64,000 bases of DNA from Schistosoma haematobium (lineage: Eukaryota; Platyhelminthes; Trematoda; Strigeidida; Schistosomatidae): assembly GCF_000699445.3 (NCBI RefSeq), contig NC_067200.1:13229256-13293255 (forward strand). The letters are read 5' to 3'. The notes under the pieces are model-generated. The model was given only the letters and a program-made list of their open reading frames with translations, was not told the DNA's origin and ran no database searches. Position 1 is the stretch's first letter. Every line of letters starts with the position of its first letter. This document shows, piece after piece, positions 1 to 11,049 of this stretch. Position numbers and translations under genes: made by a program.

Positions 1-2
1 CG

Positions 3-292
3 GTATATACAGATTATTGGAGAGCGTATAAGTGTCTTCATAGACTTGGATATGTCCATCATGTAGTAGTGCATAAACGCCATTTTGTCGACCCTACTAC
101 CGCCGTTCATACTAACAACATTGAAGACATGTGGTCGAGATTGAAGGAATTTTTAAGACCGTACCACGGCTCCAGAGGACAACTATTATGGACGAGTTCC
201 TATGTCGTAAGCATTATGATTTCAGAACATCTGAACCTTTATCAAACCTTAACAAGTTCTTAAATCACGTACAAGAAGAATATCCACTGTAA
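3..292 (+). pseudogene. Merlin-type (IS1016/IS1595-like) DNA transposon transposase, C-terminal fragment, frameshifted
   Basis: The window opens inside a DDE transposase reading frame with no start visible. In frame from base 3 it reads VYTDYWRAYKCL, then a VDPTTAVHTNNIEDMWSRLK block, then FLRPYHGSRGQLL. The pattern of a DxW segment, a VDP..VHTN.IE.xW block and a GSRG motif is typical of the ISXO2/IS1595-like domain of Merlin transposases. After about base 187 the family-like C-terminus (MDEFLCRKHYDF and onward to EEYPL) continues in the next frame and ends at a TAA at 290-292, so a one-base frameshift has broken the gene. The 5' part, with the first catalytic Asp, lies outside the window. 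Merlin elements are known from schistosomes. I did not find a terminal inverted repeat downstream. Confidence 0.8.
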
Positions 293-429
293 TTCATTAG
301 TTTCTTATAATATAGTTTTACTTTATACTAACTGTCTTCTGATTGGTTAATAATTGTCAAGGTCACTTAAGAATTGTTCAAAGGTCGTCCATAAATTAGA
401 GTCTCATCATCATCTGAAATACAGAAGAT

Positions 430-545
430 AAACAAAGATGGATGGCGGCTGCTAGTGGAATCCATGATGCGCGTATCATCCTATCTTTGACTCATCATTT
501 GGATGTTTCTTGAATCTCAGAGTTGATGTTCCCTTCGGGACAGTA
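430..545 (-). mobile_element. Degenerate hammerhead family 1 repeat, minus-strand ribozyme half only
   Basis: The block resembles the left half of the fuller copy at 17.88-18.08 kb. It has the shared GTGGAATCC stem I side and, on the minus strand, a core-like ATGATGAG followed by GATAC where a hammerhead needs CTGANGA and GAAA. Both core boxes are mutated, so the ribozyme should be inactive. Confidence 0.5.
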
Positions 546-1254
546 GATTCCTTTTGAACACAAGTTTCTGATACCTAATAATAATGTCTTCAACAATTTC
601 CAGAAGACTGGATTTTTGGTGTTTATTGATGAGCCTGAATGAAATCGAAGTAGCGCCATGATCTCTTGTATGCAAGAAATGTCTAGAGATTGTGCTCTTT
701 TAAGTAATTCTTTTTCTTTATCAAGGACTTTTCGTTATATTTTATTAAAAAAAACTCAAGATAAACCCTTCTTTCTGTTCAACAAGTGTAGATGGTTTGG
801 TGGGTCCTTGAAAAGTCAGAGTTCCAACGACCAATTTAAAAAAATGATGGAATATTGCAGCTAGGCTAACGACATGTTATAATGCATATAATAGTGGACA
901 ACATGAAACCTATCTGTTGGAAATTTTCACCAAGCAGCATCATAACATACAGTTTACTTTCTTGGCATTGCCCTAAATCAGAGTACAAACGATAAAGTTC
1001 AACATTTAATTTATCAAAAAAGTACTTGAAATGTCTTATACTTGAATTTTATTAGCTTTCTTTTAATTATTTACGAAAGTGCACTCATCAAAACACTATT
1101 TCATAGAGTAGAAAGAATATGTACCACCGAAAAACTAGATTGATAAACGTTGGAAAAAAATTGGAAAACAGCTACTACTCATAAAATTTCATTTCTGTTA
1201 TATCTTGAAAAATCGATTTTTCTTGATACTACCGCGAATAACTGAGCACTAGAA
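546..1254. other. No recognised feature
   Basis: AT-rich sequence with only short open frames on either strand. No repeat shared with other parts of the window was noticed. Confidence 0.4.
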
Positions 1255-1545
1255 CACCAAAACCCTTCCAAGTCGCAGTAAGAAGACAGAAGACTAATGA
1301 AAGGAATATTATTCCAAACAGTGTCAAACATAGTACAAAATTGTCAGGTATTTATAGTTTTTAGTGAGAACGAAATCATCATTACAGTCTTCCAATCCGC
1401 GTACAGGGGGTTATTAGCATTATCCAATGGGGAAGCTACACGTTGGAATTCTAGAACATTCTTCCGAAAGGTGATTGGATGGAACGTCTTCGGCTCCTTA
1501 TGAGCTTCTTACAGCTTCTTCGAGTTCACCGGTGGTCCGTCGTCA
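1255..1545 (+). repeat. LTR-like repeat, family L2 (degenerate)
   Basis: It shares layout with 40.61-40.88 kb and 46.18-46.40 kb: a GTATTTATAG TATA-like box, then a conserved block with GTGATTGGATGGAACGT or similar. This suggests promoter-bearing LTR fragments of one family. No retroviral coding sequence is attached. The small open frame here is not convincing as a gene. Confidence 0.35.
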
Positions 1546-2095
1546 CAATTTCAAAGACAAGTTGAATATAGTTACATACAACAAAAAAATCAACCTTCAA
1601 AGTGTAAAAATGAATAATTTAGTAAGAAGTGTATAGGTAGATCTGATATGAAAACAATCAATGACCATATATACAGCTCTAGACCATGATCGAAGAACAA
1701 ACTAATCAGTCAGATTAACAATTATACACACATCCAGTATAGTCATTTTGAAAACAAATTAGGGTGTATGAATATGTACCTCGACGGTTGCAGAAACAAA
1801 CAGAATCAAATGACCCAATAAAAGTAAAGGATAAACAACCATTATCCTCTATTGTGAAATACATAATTTAGAATCACATATATAAGCGAACAATATTGTT
1901 TTCGATTACATCTTCATCAGGCTTTAATCTAATATACAGTAATATTTATATGCATATACGAAATTATTAAACCAATACATTATTGAAACAGGTCATAAGA
2001 TTGATCTTAACTCGGCTTTTTTGGTGTTGTACAAAAGGGTAAAAGGGCGTATACTAAGGTTTATTGAAGCCTTAGCCATATGAAAATTCGAACCC
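1546..2095. other. No recognised feature
   Basis: AT-rich sequence without convincing coding potential or a repeat I could match elsewhere in the window. Confidence 0.35.
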
Positions 2096-2255
2096 CTTTC
2101 GTGTGTACGGACTGATAGGTCCTAGGTTCGAATTTTGCGAGGTGGGGTCATGAATGCTCACTGCTGAGGAGTCCCACGATAGAACGAAACGGTCAGCTAG
2201 TGCTTCCAGGTTTTTCATGGTGGTTTAGCTTCAACTGACTCATGATTTAAATCAT
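2096..2255 (+). mobile_element. Hammerhead family 2 element, degenerate copy
   Basis: A B-box-like TAGGTTCGAAT is followed about 40 bases later by CTGAGGAGTCCCACG, then GAAAC, and the shared tail TGCTTCCAGGTTTTTCATGG and CTCATGATTT. Stem III and the cleavage triplet (expected GTC, here GCT) are altered, and one side of stem II is mismatched, so cleavage is unlikely. Compare the near-intact copies at 8.29 and 30.6 kb. Confidence 0.7.
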
Positions 2256-2799
2256 TAAAACATTCAAAAACAGTTCGTTTGCACCTAAAATCTACTTTAG
2301 TTATATTAACTTATTATCCAGATTGATGAGGTTTCAAATTGTTTTCACATTATTCTCTTTATTATCTTGTCTCCTCTTACCCTCCTTTTCTAGTCTAGTT
2401 AACCATTTATGTTTTCCGTAAATAAATATTCTTAGCAAGTATATGTATGATCAGATTGTTCGAAATGTATTCCGCTAATATATCGTCACGTAGTTCTGAT
2501 CATCTCCTTATTACACTATTGAAATATACATATGTTGTGTACCGATAACAATAATGAGTGGTAATTTTTTGGGATCTATTTATGGGCGAATACCGTGCGT
2601 ATATTTTTGTCATATAATTATTAATTAACTAAACTATTCATATTCATGTCTCTCTTATCATAAGCTTTATTTTAACTTATGAACTGTTATTATATGATTT
2701 TCCATTCTTGAATTATTCCCTGTTTATTTGTCACTGCCTCCTTCATTCACAGACACATCTGGCTAATTCTTGTACAAATGTTGTTTCATATTTTACTGG

Positions 2800-3005
2800 T
2801 ACGTTGTGGTCTGTTTGATTGGTATATAAACTCAGTATGTTTGAAATATAATGATTCATATCGCAGAGGCTCAGATTGGTGTTCTGGACGTAACTGGCTG
2901 GGCTAGGCGGAAAGCAGGACCAATCAGGACTCTAGACTGCTCGCACGTCCTTGGTCCGATCGATAAGCTACTGCTCTCTAATCGGCGGTCACAAGTTATA
3001 ACATG
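2800..3005 (+). repeat. LTR-like promoter-bearing repeat, family L1
   Basis: About 200 bases match 24.93-25.17 kb at a moderate level by eye, and part matches 46.56-47.0 kb. Shared landmarks are TGGTATATAAAC (a TATA box), GTATGTTTGAAATATAATG, GTTCTGGAC, GGGCTAG, GATCGATAAG and GCTCTCTAAT. A TATA box in a repeated block without internal coding sequence suggests solo-LTR fragments. The superfamily cannot be assigned. Confidence 0.45.
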
Positions 3006-4514
3006 TCATCTGAAATTAATCTAATGTCCATTGGATAATAATAAGGTTGATTTAATGAAATGAAAGCTCAGCAATTACATATCAGTTAATAAGTCTATGT
3101 CCATTGAAATTTTATCGTATGTATCCTTTACAGTTTGAATAAATTCCTATAACAAATCCCACATTGCTGTGATATTCACAAGAAGAATGATTGTTTACTT
3201 ATTTTTATTCGATCCTAATCAACATTCAGATTGATGGGTTTTCGTGCTAACTTTTTTTCTTTTGTTATATAGAAATTATGCCTCGTATTTTGGTTGTTTA
3301 TCATTAAAACCACAACTTAGTTTAAGATAGATCCTTATGTCAGAATAACAAATCTGAATGAGACAAAGAAAGCTGATAATTTATTGACGTAAACAAGTAA
3401 TCAATACATGAGATCGAAATGTTCCCAGTGAAACGACTGTTAAACTAATCAATCAGAGTGAGATATTTGTTATTTTGTTACATATAATCACTAATTTAAC
3501 GATTATCTTACTAGTCCAGTAATGTAAAATGGAAGCGTATTACTTGTGGCCTGAAAGTTTTAACGATAATCCGTCTGAATGACTGATTGAGTGAGGTGGT
3601 TTCAAGTCTACTTTATCCAGTCACTAATGTTATGTAAATTGACAGTGTTGTTGACTAAATTTGTTATCGGATAGGTGATGCAACTTAAGCATAGGTTTCG
3701 TAGTGACTACTGTTCATTATTTAACTATATACGTGATGAGGTGGCCAGTATTATTTGGTAAAACACCATTTAGATCAGGGTCATATTTTGAACCTGCTTA
3801 ATCATTAAATCAGTGGTAGAGTATCTATGTCAATTATTGCATGAGATGACCCAGGGTTTTCAATGATTCATCAGCTATTGCACCGTAGTAGGTACTTCTC
3901 AATAATGAACTCTAACCAGGACGAGTAATTTAGTTCAAAATGTCTTATCAAATGCATCTAACATTCACTAACATACAATTACACAAGTTTGTTTCACCCT
4001 TTCCGGATTGACATGACTTGTTCAGATATATGTTGACTGTACCAAATAATTTATTTGGCCCTTTGTATTAATTAGATGTGTTAATTCGATCCGGTTATTC
4101 CAATGTACTTGCTCCGAAGAAACTACTTGTCCTAGGGTGCTAAAGATCAGAAATTCAATTTTCCATTCATTGGGATCTTGCAAATATATCATTGTTTCTC
4201 TAATGGAATATCATGTTACCTGTTCATTTTGAGTTTGAAAATAGTTGTTTGTATAAATATCGTTTTATTAAACTGTTTAAATATATTGAAAGATAAGTTT
4301 AGATTCTAGATATCGACTAATATTTAATGTATTACTTTATCGTTTTAATTTTAAAATTATTACTTCATTTATGAATGACATTGAAGTTCTTATGAGCTAC
4401 TACTGCCAATCAACTAAAATTAGACCAATTTAACTGTTATGTCAAGTTATGCACATATCTAATCCTGAACTCGTTAGCGCTTTTTGTGCAAGGTTGCCGA
4501 CCCCACACCCAACC
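3006..4514. other. No recognised feature
   Basis: AT-rich sequence with scattered short frames. Degenerate repeat remnants are likely but I could not tie them to a family. Confidence 0.35.
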
Positions 4515-4993
4515 CTCCTCATTCATCTGGGCTTGAGACAGGCAGTGGCCCTAGAAGAGCTATAGACAGTCCTACTGTACAGAGCTGAAACGCGAAGAAC
4601 TACTATAACCATCATCAAAAACGTACAAGTATTTAGAAACAATTGTCTATACAAGATACTCAATGTCCGTTGACCCCATACTATAAGTAACAGTCTACTG
4701 TGGGAGAAAACAAACCAGCTTCTAAATGAACACGAAATAAGGAAAAGATTATAAGGGTGGATACGGCATACAGTGTACAAATCATTAAACTGAATCACGA
4801 GGCAAGCGTCAATTCGGAATCCTGAAGGGAAACAGAAAAGAGGGAGACCATGGAACACAATATGTCGAGAATTGGGGACAAACATGAGAAGGATGAATAG
4901 CAGCTGGGGAGGATTTCCCAGGACAGAGTTCGACGGTAAATGCTGATGTGTGGCCTATGCCCCTCCACGAGAGGTAGCAGGTGTAAGTAAGAG
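4515..4993 (+). pseudogene. Non-LTR retrotransposon family A, reverse transcriptase C-terminal fragment
   Basis: This is a decayed plus-strand copy of the family whose best copy is at 33.68-34.41 kb. Recognisable blocks are LLYRAETRRTTITIIKNVQV, the WNPEG-like GIPKGNRKEG segment and the end CPSTRGSRCK, spread over several frames. It closes with the shared tail GGTGTAAGTAAG, the (GTAA)n end of this family. The minus-strand open frames here are shadows. Confidence 0.7.
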
Positions 4994-5014
4994 TAATGAC
5001 CAATACTGTGTTTA

Positions 5015-5145
5015 TCTAGCGCATTAGTTCTAGCTACTACGAAACCTAGGTCTAGCGTTCCTTGTTGATTAATTCTAACCAACTTACAACTTAACATAGC
5101 ACACGAGGTTTATAATCATCTAAACTAGTGGTTGCGCTGCAAATT
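5015..5145 (+). repeat. Unclassified degenerate repeat (family M)
   Basis: The stretch with GAAACCTAGGTCTAGCGTT and downstream ACTAGTGGTTGCGC resembles 53.26-53.46 kb and, more weakly, 11.37-11.52 kb. It has no coding content. Boundaries are not resolved. Confidence 0.3.
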
Positions 5146-8100
5146 ATTTTTTTAAAATTTAATAAGCAATAAGGATTATACAAACACGAAGTTGATGACT
5201 ATTCATACTATGCACTTTCAACCATAAATTTTACATCATTTGTCTTTGAAACATTGATTCGCTTATATCTGCTTTGGCTTATAGGAAACTGAACTATTTT
5301 ATGAATGATTCCTTCCTTAGATAAAGTGTGGTGCGTGCTACTTATATCGATGTAAGTAGTATATCACGCGAGTTAAAAACGCAATGTCTGGCAGCAGAAG
5401 ATGGAAGGAAGATCAAGAAAGGAAGAGCGACAGCATAATGCAGTTTGTAAGGAAACGCATGAATAATGGATTGATGTTTACAACAGAAACAGTCCAGGTT
5501 GATATGATGCATTGATAATTTGCAAATTAACGATTTACTATATGGTTTTTCAATTTTACCAAGTAACTCTTAACCAGATACCTCGCCCTTGTTTGTAACT
5601 TTTCAGTACTATTGATTAATGACCGAGCAGATAAAAACCAACAACGTTAGATTTTGGCCAGTCGACTTACTACTACCGTTATTCAATGCTATTAGCAGTA
5701 TAAATTTCGTTTCTAATATGTTTATATATTTACATTAGGACTAAAAGAAGTTTTCGTGAAGTCAGGCAGTCAGTCATCAGTAAAGTATACTGATCTAGAA
5801 AGTATAGGACAGCGGTCGAAAGATTATAAAGACACATTATCTTTCGTTCCTCTGCACTATATCATAAACCAATTATCTTTACACTTTTTTCATGATATCC
5901 TACCGTAGGAAAATGTGTGCGGCAAAAAGAATTTGAAACGAAATGAGACTAAATAGCTCCAGTTGTAGAACAAATAGGTTGAACAGTTTTCACGTTCTCT
6001 TCTAACAACAATCATACCTTTACAAGTGACTAGTTTCAAATAGAAATAATCAATTTCTATTGAGAAAGCGTGACTAGTGTACATTAATAGCATTATATCA
6101 CAAATCAATTAAGGTCGGGAATTCGAGTAACTTTTCCCTAACTTTGTGATTGAAAAGTACCGTACTCAACGTTAGACCCGAAAACAATTAGTCATATCCT
6201 ATATGAAATCGTTAGCACTCAGTAACGAGTAATTGTAGGCAAGGAAGTAAAAGGTGTCTTGTGCTTTTTTTTAAGGTTTACTAACTTTGAATCAGTGATG
6301 AAAATTACCTTTAGAACGTACTTATACTATTAATTATGCATACGTCATATAAGCGATGTTATTTAATGGAATATATCGTTTTATAACATTTACAGGAAGA
6401 AATAATTCTCTGCCATTAACTTGAAGTTCATTTAAGCTATATTTATTTTATAAACTCATACCTTACTTTGTTTCATCATGGCACCATTAACAGCATGAAT
6501 GATTTTTATGATAGTTTGGCAGGCATACGTAATAGTACGCTTTAATATGAAGGTCAACACAGAAAGCTAAGTAATTATTGGTTGGTTAGCCGATGACCTT
6601 CACCTAAAATGTAAGTTCAGTTAAACAATTTATACTCATATATACATTATTTGACACATTTAGACTTATATGATTTATCCCACAACAGAATAATAAGTCA
6701 ATAACTGTTCTTCTTATTCTCAGACAATAAGAGATAATGCGCTTATTGAATGTTAATTTATAAATTAAAAAGAACAGTTCAAACAACTTGTCAACAGAAT
6801 CAAACTATAACTAATGCTTCGTGTGTGTTCAATAGTGACACGCAAACTGAAAGAGGAATCACTTTATTAATCTGACCATTTACGCGGAACAAGATGCATT
6901 AAAACTTACTTTCCTAAGTAAATTCATGAGGACTTTCCAGAGTATGAAAGCAAATAAATTACATTATTAAAACTACTTTATCAAAAGGGATCAGATTCTA
7001 AATTTTAAGGAATGATTAATACTCTATTTAAAAGGACTGGAGTAGTGTTTCAAAATGGAGATTCGAATTCTACCGTTCTAACTACGACCTAACACAATGT
7101 TCATTTCCATTAGAAAATCTATTTGATAAACTTTATATACATATATTCCTTTCTCTTCGATATGATTCACTCATTTTGTCCTTATACATTTCAACAATTC
7201 TGTTACTATCTCACCGACTTAATTCTATACAAAAACATTCGGTTTAGTTATTAATTTATAGATCATATTTGTCATGGATTGATTAGGTGGGTATATTATT
7301 TAAAACCATGAATCATTAAATAGTTGTTTTGTATTAGTATAGTACTCCTCAGCGGTGTGTGAATGTGATCACTTCAGGGACGAAAAACTCATGGTCGTTT
7401 TGACCTTTTTTTCTGTTTTTATCAGAGCAGTTTAGTTTTGTAAATTGATAAAAACATGTATCAAAGATTGTTGTCTTAGTAACAATTTTATAATTACGTA
7501 TGTCTGTACAAAAATAACATAACATAACATAATAATAAGTATTTGGAACATTGGAAAACATGTACTTTCAGCTGACTAGAATTAACCTTAAAAGGAACTG
7601 TTTTCCTATAAACCTTGACTACTTATATATACTTATATTTATGGTTAAGTTGTGAGTAATTTCACTTAAATTTTCTGCATGACTGTATGAGAAAGAAAAC
7701 AAGGAATATAAGTGAACATTTATATACCTAAAGATATGGAGAAAAAAACTGAAAAGACCTTTAAACCCTTTATATATTAATAGAAGATAACTCATCTAAT
7801 ATGTAGATATTTATGTACTCTATTTTGAGCTAATTAATTGCCGAAATCAAAATTGGTAGAGTGGAGTTTCGAACTGTTGATATGCTACTAATGAAAGTAG
7901 AGTGTCGCATAAGCCACCAAGTAATTCTATCAACATGAGTGGGACTGAGAACAATTGTAGATATTTGTGACGAGATCATTTATAACGTGTTTTATCATCT
8001 AAATTGAATGATTTCGGTAACACAATAAAGAAACAGGTCGGATAATTCAAGCTAGTCAGAATACTACCGAGAAAAATCAGAGAATTGATTAGATTCATAA

Positions 8101-8285
8101 CAATAGACAATTAAACAAATAAACCTGTCATTTTCAAATTCATATGAAGTTGTTCTATAATGGAGATGGTAGTTTTTTATTGAAGAATCAGATTGATACT
8201 AATAGCGTATATGCCATTCCCTAGAAATGTAAATCGTTTCTTAGCTAATTACGTGTACATATTTGATTGACTTAAAGCATCGGAT
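5146..8285. other. No recognised gene or repeat
   Basis: About 3 kb of AT-rich sequence with open frames of at most 60-72 codons, none with a recognisable domain. A short degenerate stretch near 7,850-7,920 may be an eroded tRNA-like element, but the evidence is too weak to call. Confidence 0.35.
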
Positions 8286-8287
8286 CC

Positions 8288-8450
8288 ATATTCGCGCCTG
8301 GCACGAGACTGACAGGTCCTGGGTTCGAATGTCACGGGGGGCGGGATCGTGGACGCGCACTGCTGAGGAGTCCCATACTAGGACGAAACGGCCGTCCAGT
8401 GCTTCCAGGTTTTCCATGGTGATCTAGCTTCAATCGACTCATGATTTCAA
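8288..8450 (+). mobile_element. Hammerhead family 2 element, near-intact (tRNA-like box plus ribozyme)
   Basis: A B-box-like GGGTTCGAAT at 8321-8330 precedes a GC-rich spacer and a hammerhead. The 3' part (TTCCAGGTTTTCCATGG and onward to ACTCATGATTT) is shared with the other copies. The element reads like a short pol III-type retroposon with a self-cleaving motif. It lies about 2.4 kb beyond the RB1CC1 stop codon, on the opposite strand. Confidence 0.75.
8357..8402 (+). ncRNA. Hammerhead ribozyme, family 2, core intact
   Basis: Stem I is GCACTG (8357-8362) paired with CAGTGC (8397-8402), six perfect pairs. The core CTGAGGA at 8363-8369 fits CUGANGA. Stem II is GTCC/GGAC (8370-8373 with 8381-8384) with a 7-base loop. 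GAAA follows at 8385-8388. Stem III is a short AC/GT pair around GGCC, and the cleavage triplet is GTC ending at 8396. This is the compact stem III layout of the known schistosome hammerhead with a different stem I. Activity is inferred, not shown. Confidence 0.8.
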
Positions 8451-8826
8451 CCAGTGACATAACTAATGGTTTATTAAATCTAACCAAATGATCCGGTTAC
8501 GAGTTATATTAGCGAATATCAAGTGAACAAACGTAAAACCTAATTTGTTTCCATGATAACTGGACTAAAACCCAATCTGTTCACATTAATATTCAATTTA
8601 TGTAACAGGTATTTTTCTTTTTTAAAAGAAAAAAGCCTAAACTATTTCTACTTTCAATATCTATATATGTATAAGTTATTAACTAGAAAATCCTTTTAAT
8701 TTAATAGAAATTATTTCTGAGTACGAATAATAATGGTTGTTATGTTTTCATTGTTGTATGAAATGAGAATAATTGTGTAATTGTTCATTGTCATTGTTTT
8801 ATATCATCTCAGTGTTTATATATAAA

Positions 8827-8935
8827 GAATATAAATGAAAGAGAATAAATAAAGGAAAAAGAAAAAAAGAAGATTAACAATTGCAAAAAAAGAGAAAAGA
8901 AAAAAAAGAAAAAAGAAAGTCAAAACATAGACCAT
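8827..8935 (+). repeat. Purine-only-like tract (A/G rich)
   Basis: Long runs of A and G with very few pyrimidines, for example repeated GAAAAAGAAAA units, over about 110 bases. Low-complexity sequence in the 3' flank of RB1CC1. Confidence 0.7.
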
Positions 8936-9411
8936 GACAGAAATGATCATGAATACACATCTGTGTTATATCTAAAATGGGCAAACTTTATCAGTCTTTT
9001 ATATAGTACAGAGTAAATTACAAATACAAATATTCATCTTACATAATCGAACAGTAAACCAAACTATATCGATAGATGATTAATTGTAATCTGTATACAG
9101 AAAATACCATATATATATGTATATATAAACCGGTTAAGCTTTATCATTGTGTACGTACGTTATCATAATATGCATAAAGGTTTTGACAATAATAACAAGA
9201 ACGATGATGATGATGATCATATTAATGACAATTCTTTTAGTACAAACAAAAAGTGTATATAGTTTGTGTTTAGTCAGAAAACAGTAACTGTTCAACAATT
9301 TAGTTAGGATTAGCTTAGTTTATAGGTTTAATAAGATTTTATTTGTCTTAGATAATACAAGACGAAAATGATGTGAAATAATTTTCAGAAAGAAAAGCCT
9401 GTAAAAAATAA

Positions 9412-9438
9412 TTATATATATATATATATATATATATA
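9412..9438. repeat. (TA)n microsatellite
   Basis: Uninterrupted alternating T and A, about 27 bases. Confidence 0.9.
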
Positions 9439-10812
9439 GGTATAGGTATAGTTGGATAGGTCATATATTACCCATTTTGAAGTGATGACAATAAGTGGAG
9501 AGGAGCGAAAAATATATCAGGAAGAATCTACATAGTATTTAAAGCAAACACAAACAATAATCAATAATTTATACATGTCAAGTTGAAAATCTAAGAAAGA
9601 GATGAGAAAAATCTATGCGGAATTCTTTTGCTTGCCATAGTTGATGTTAAATGTAGATAGAAAGAAAGAGACAGAAGGAAATACCACCACGAATACCATC
9701 AACATGATCAATGTTGTTTATTATGGACAGTGGCAATAATAATACTAATGTCGTTAAGAGAACTGGATAGCTTTATACACAATTGTTCATCTGAAACACA
9801 AACATAGAACAAGAACACAGTATAGAAAATATATGTAAATAAATGGTAAGGGTGTGTGCGTAATAAAGCCAAAAAACTTTTCAAACAAGTGATTAGATTT
9901 AACAATCGAAAACCAACAGACAGAAGTAGGTTCTATGATGGAAATCATCTAGACGTTTAAAGAACACAGAATAAATAACCTCTTGAACCAGATGAATAAG
10001 AGGAAAGGGGTACCTCATACATAAACAAGGAATACATATATATGTATTATATATATGGTTTAATATAGGGGAGAAAGTGGGAAAAGAAAGACACAGGCGC
10101 TTAACAAATATTAGTGCATACATAGGAGATCACACAATCATAAAGAATAGTTAAGGCTAAGTGTTTCATATACAACAACATAGTTCAATGGTAGTAATGA
10201 ACTATCCTAAAAGTTTAAAAGGGAGACAAAGTAGAAGAATAAGGAAACAGAAGTGTGAATAATGACATTCAATTCTTTTCTCTCAATGTATTATTGAGAA
10301 CTAGTACTGATGATAATAGACGATCTTTCGTTCAACTACATCTGTATAATTGTGGGTTATGGGATAGTATAATGAGTTGCATCATTCAATATTAGTCGAG
10401 GGGTAACTTAATATTATGATAGATGTAGATGTGTGTGTGTCATTTTAAAGAGTATTACTTTTCTATTAATTTTACCCTTGGTATATCTTGCTTGATTGTG
10501 AAGGAAATTTATTATGATTGATGAAGTGATATATGTAATGTATGAAAGGCATGATATGGTAGGTAGGTAGGTATGCAAGTAGGTTAGAATAATAACAATG
10601 ACAACAATGACGAGAGAAAAACAAAGGAGAGTAAAATAAAAGTGCGAATAATATTTGTAATAATAATAATAATTAGTAATAATTACAACAATACTTCGAT
10701 TATTATCTACCACCGTCACCCGCCGACCTATTCTCTTCGAGGACAAATCTCAAACGGATTGGAACGCCTCTACTCTCCACCACCGTCAATCACATATATG
10801 TCACTTATAAAC
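9439..10812. other. 3' flank of RB1CC1, no coding feature recognised
   Basis: This is low-complexity AT-rich sequence with short minus-strand frames that carry no domain. On the minus strand an AATAAA polyadenylation-signal candidate lies at 10508-10513, about 300 bases after the RB1CC1 stop. If the splice donor that overlaps the stop is used, a further 3' exon could lie here, but I could not identify one. Confidence 0.35.
10508..10513 (-). promoter_or_regulatory. Candidate polyadenylation signal AATAAA for RB1CC1
   Basis: The minus strand reads AATAAA about 300 bases downstream of the TAA that closes the last coding block. The hexamer is common by chance in AT-rich DNA, so this is only a candidate. 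Confidence 0.25.
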
Positions 10813-11049
10813 TTACTCTTTATTAACATCTGTATCTGGTAAAATAAGTGGATGGGAATCACAAATCACAGAATTTTTATTGCTGCCATTATTATGATGC
10901 TGACGATTAAGATTTCCAGTTGGAGAAGGTGACGAAGGAATACCACCAACACCGCCACAGTTATTACTACTACTATTACTATTCAACAAAGGACGAGCAC
11001 GAACACGGTAAAATATAAAGTTTTTCGGCAAATTGAATCGATTATTCGC
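10813..11049 (-). CDS. RB1CC1: RB1CC1 coding block 12: claw domain end and C-terminal tail
   Basis: After acceptor GTGTCCAG| it reads [20 protein letters not shown], matching the human claw end (QNRFKVPLGTKFYRVKA). The human protein stops a few residues later, while here about 56 further residues follow: Ser/Asn/Gly-rich sequence, then [16 protein letters not shown] and TAA. The stop overlaps a consensus donor (AAAGA|GTAAGT at 10817/10816), so the true transcript may instead splice onward. Confidence 0.8.
   Translation of the reverse strand, partial: ANNRFNLPKNFIFYRVRARPLLNSNSSSNNCGGVGGIPSSPSPTGNLNRQHHNNGSNKNSVICDSHPLILPDTDVNKE

Noticed and set aside
4523..5097. Minus-strand frames of 64-120 codons opposite the family A copy
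   Set aside because: They are antisense shadows of the retrotransposon and recur wherever family A occurs (also 22.5, 33.6 and 51.9 kb).
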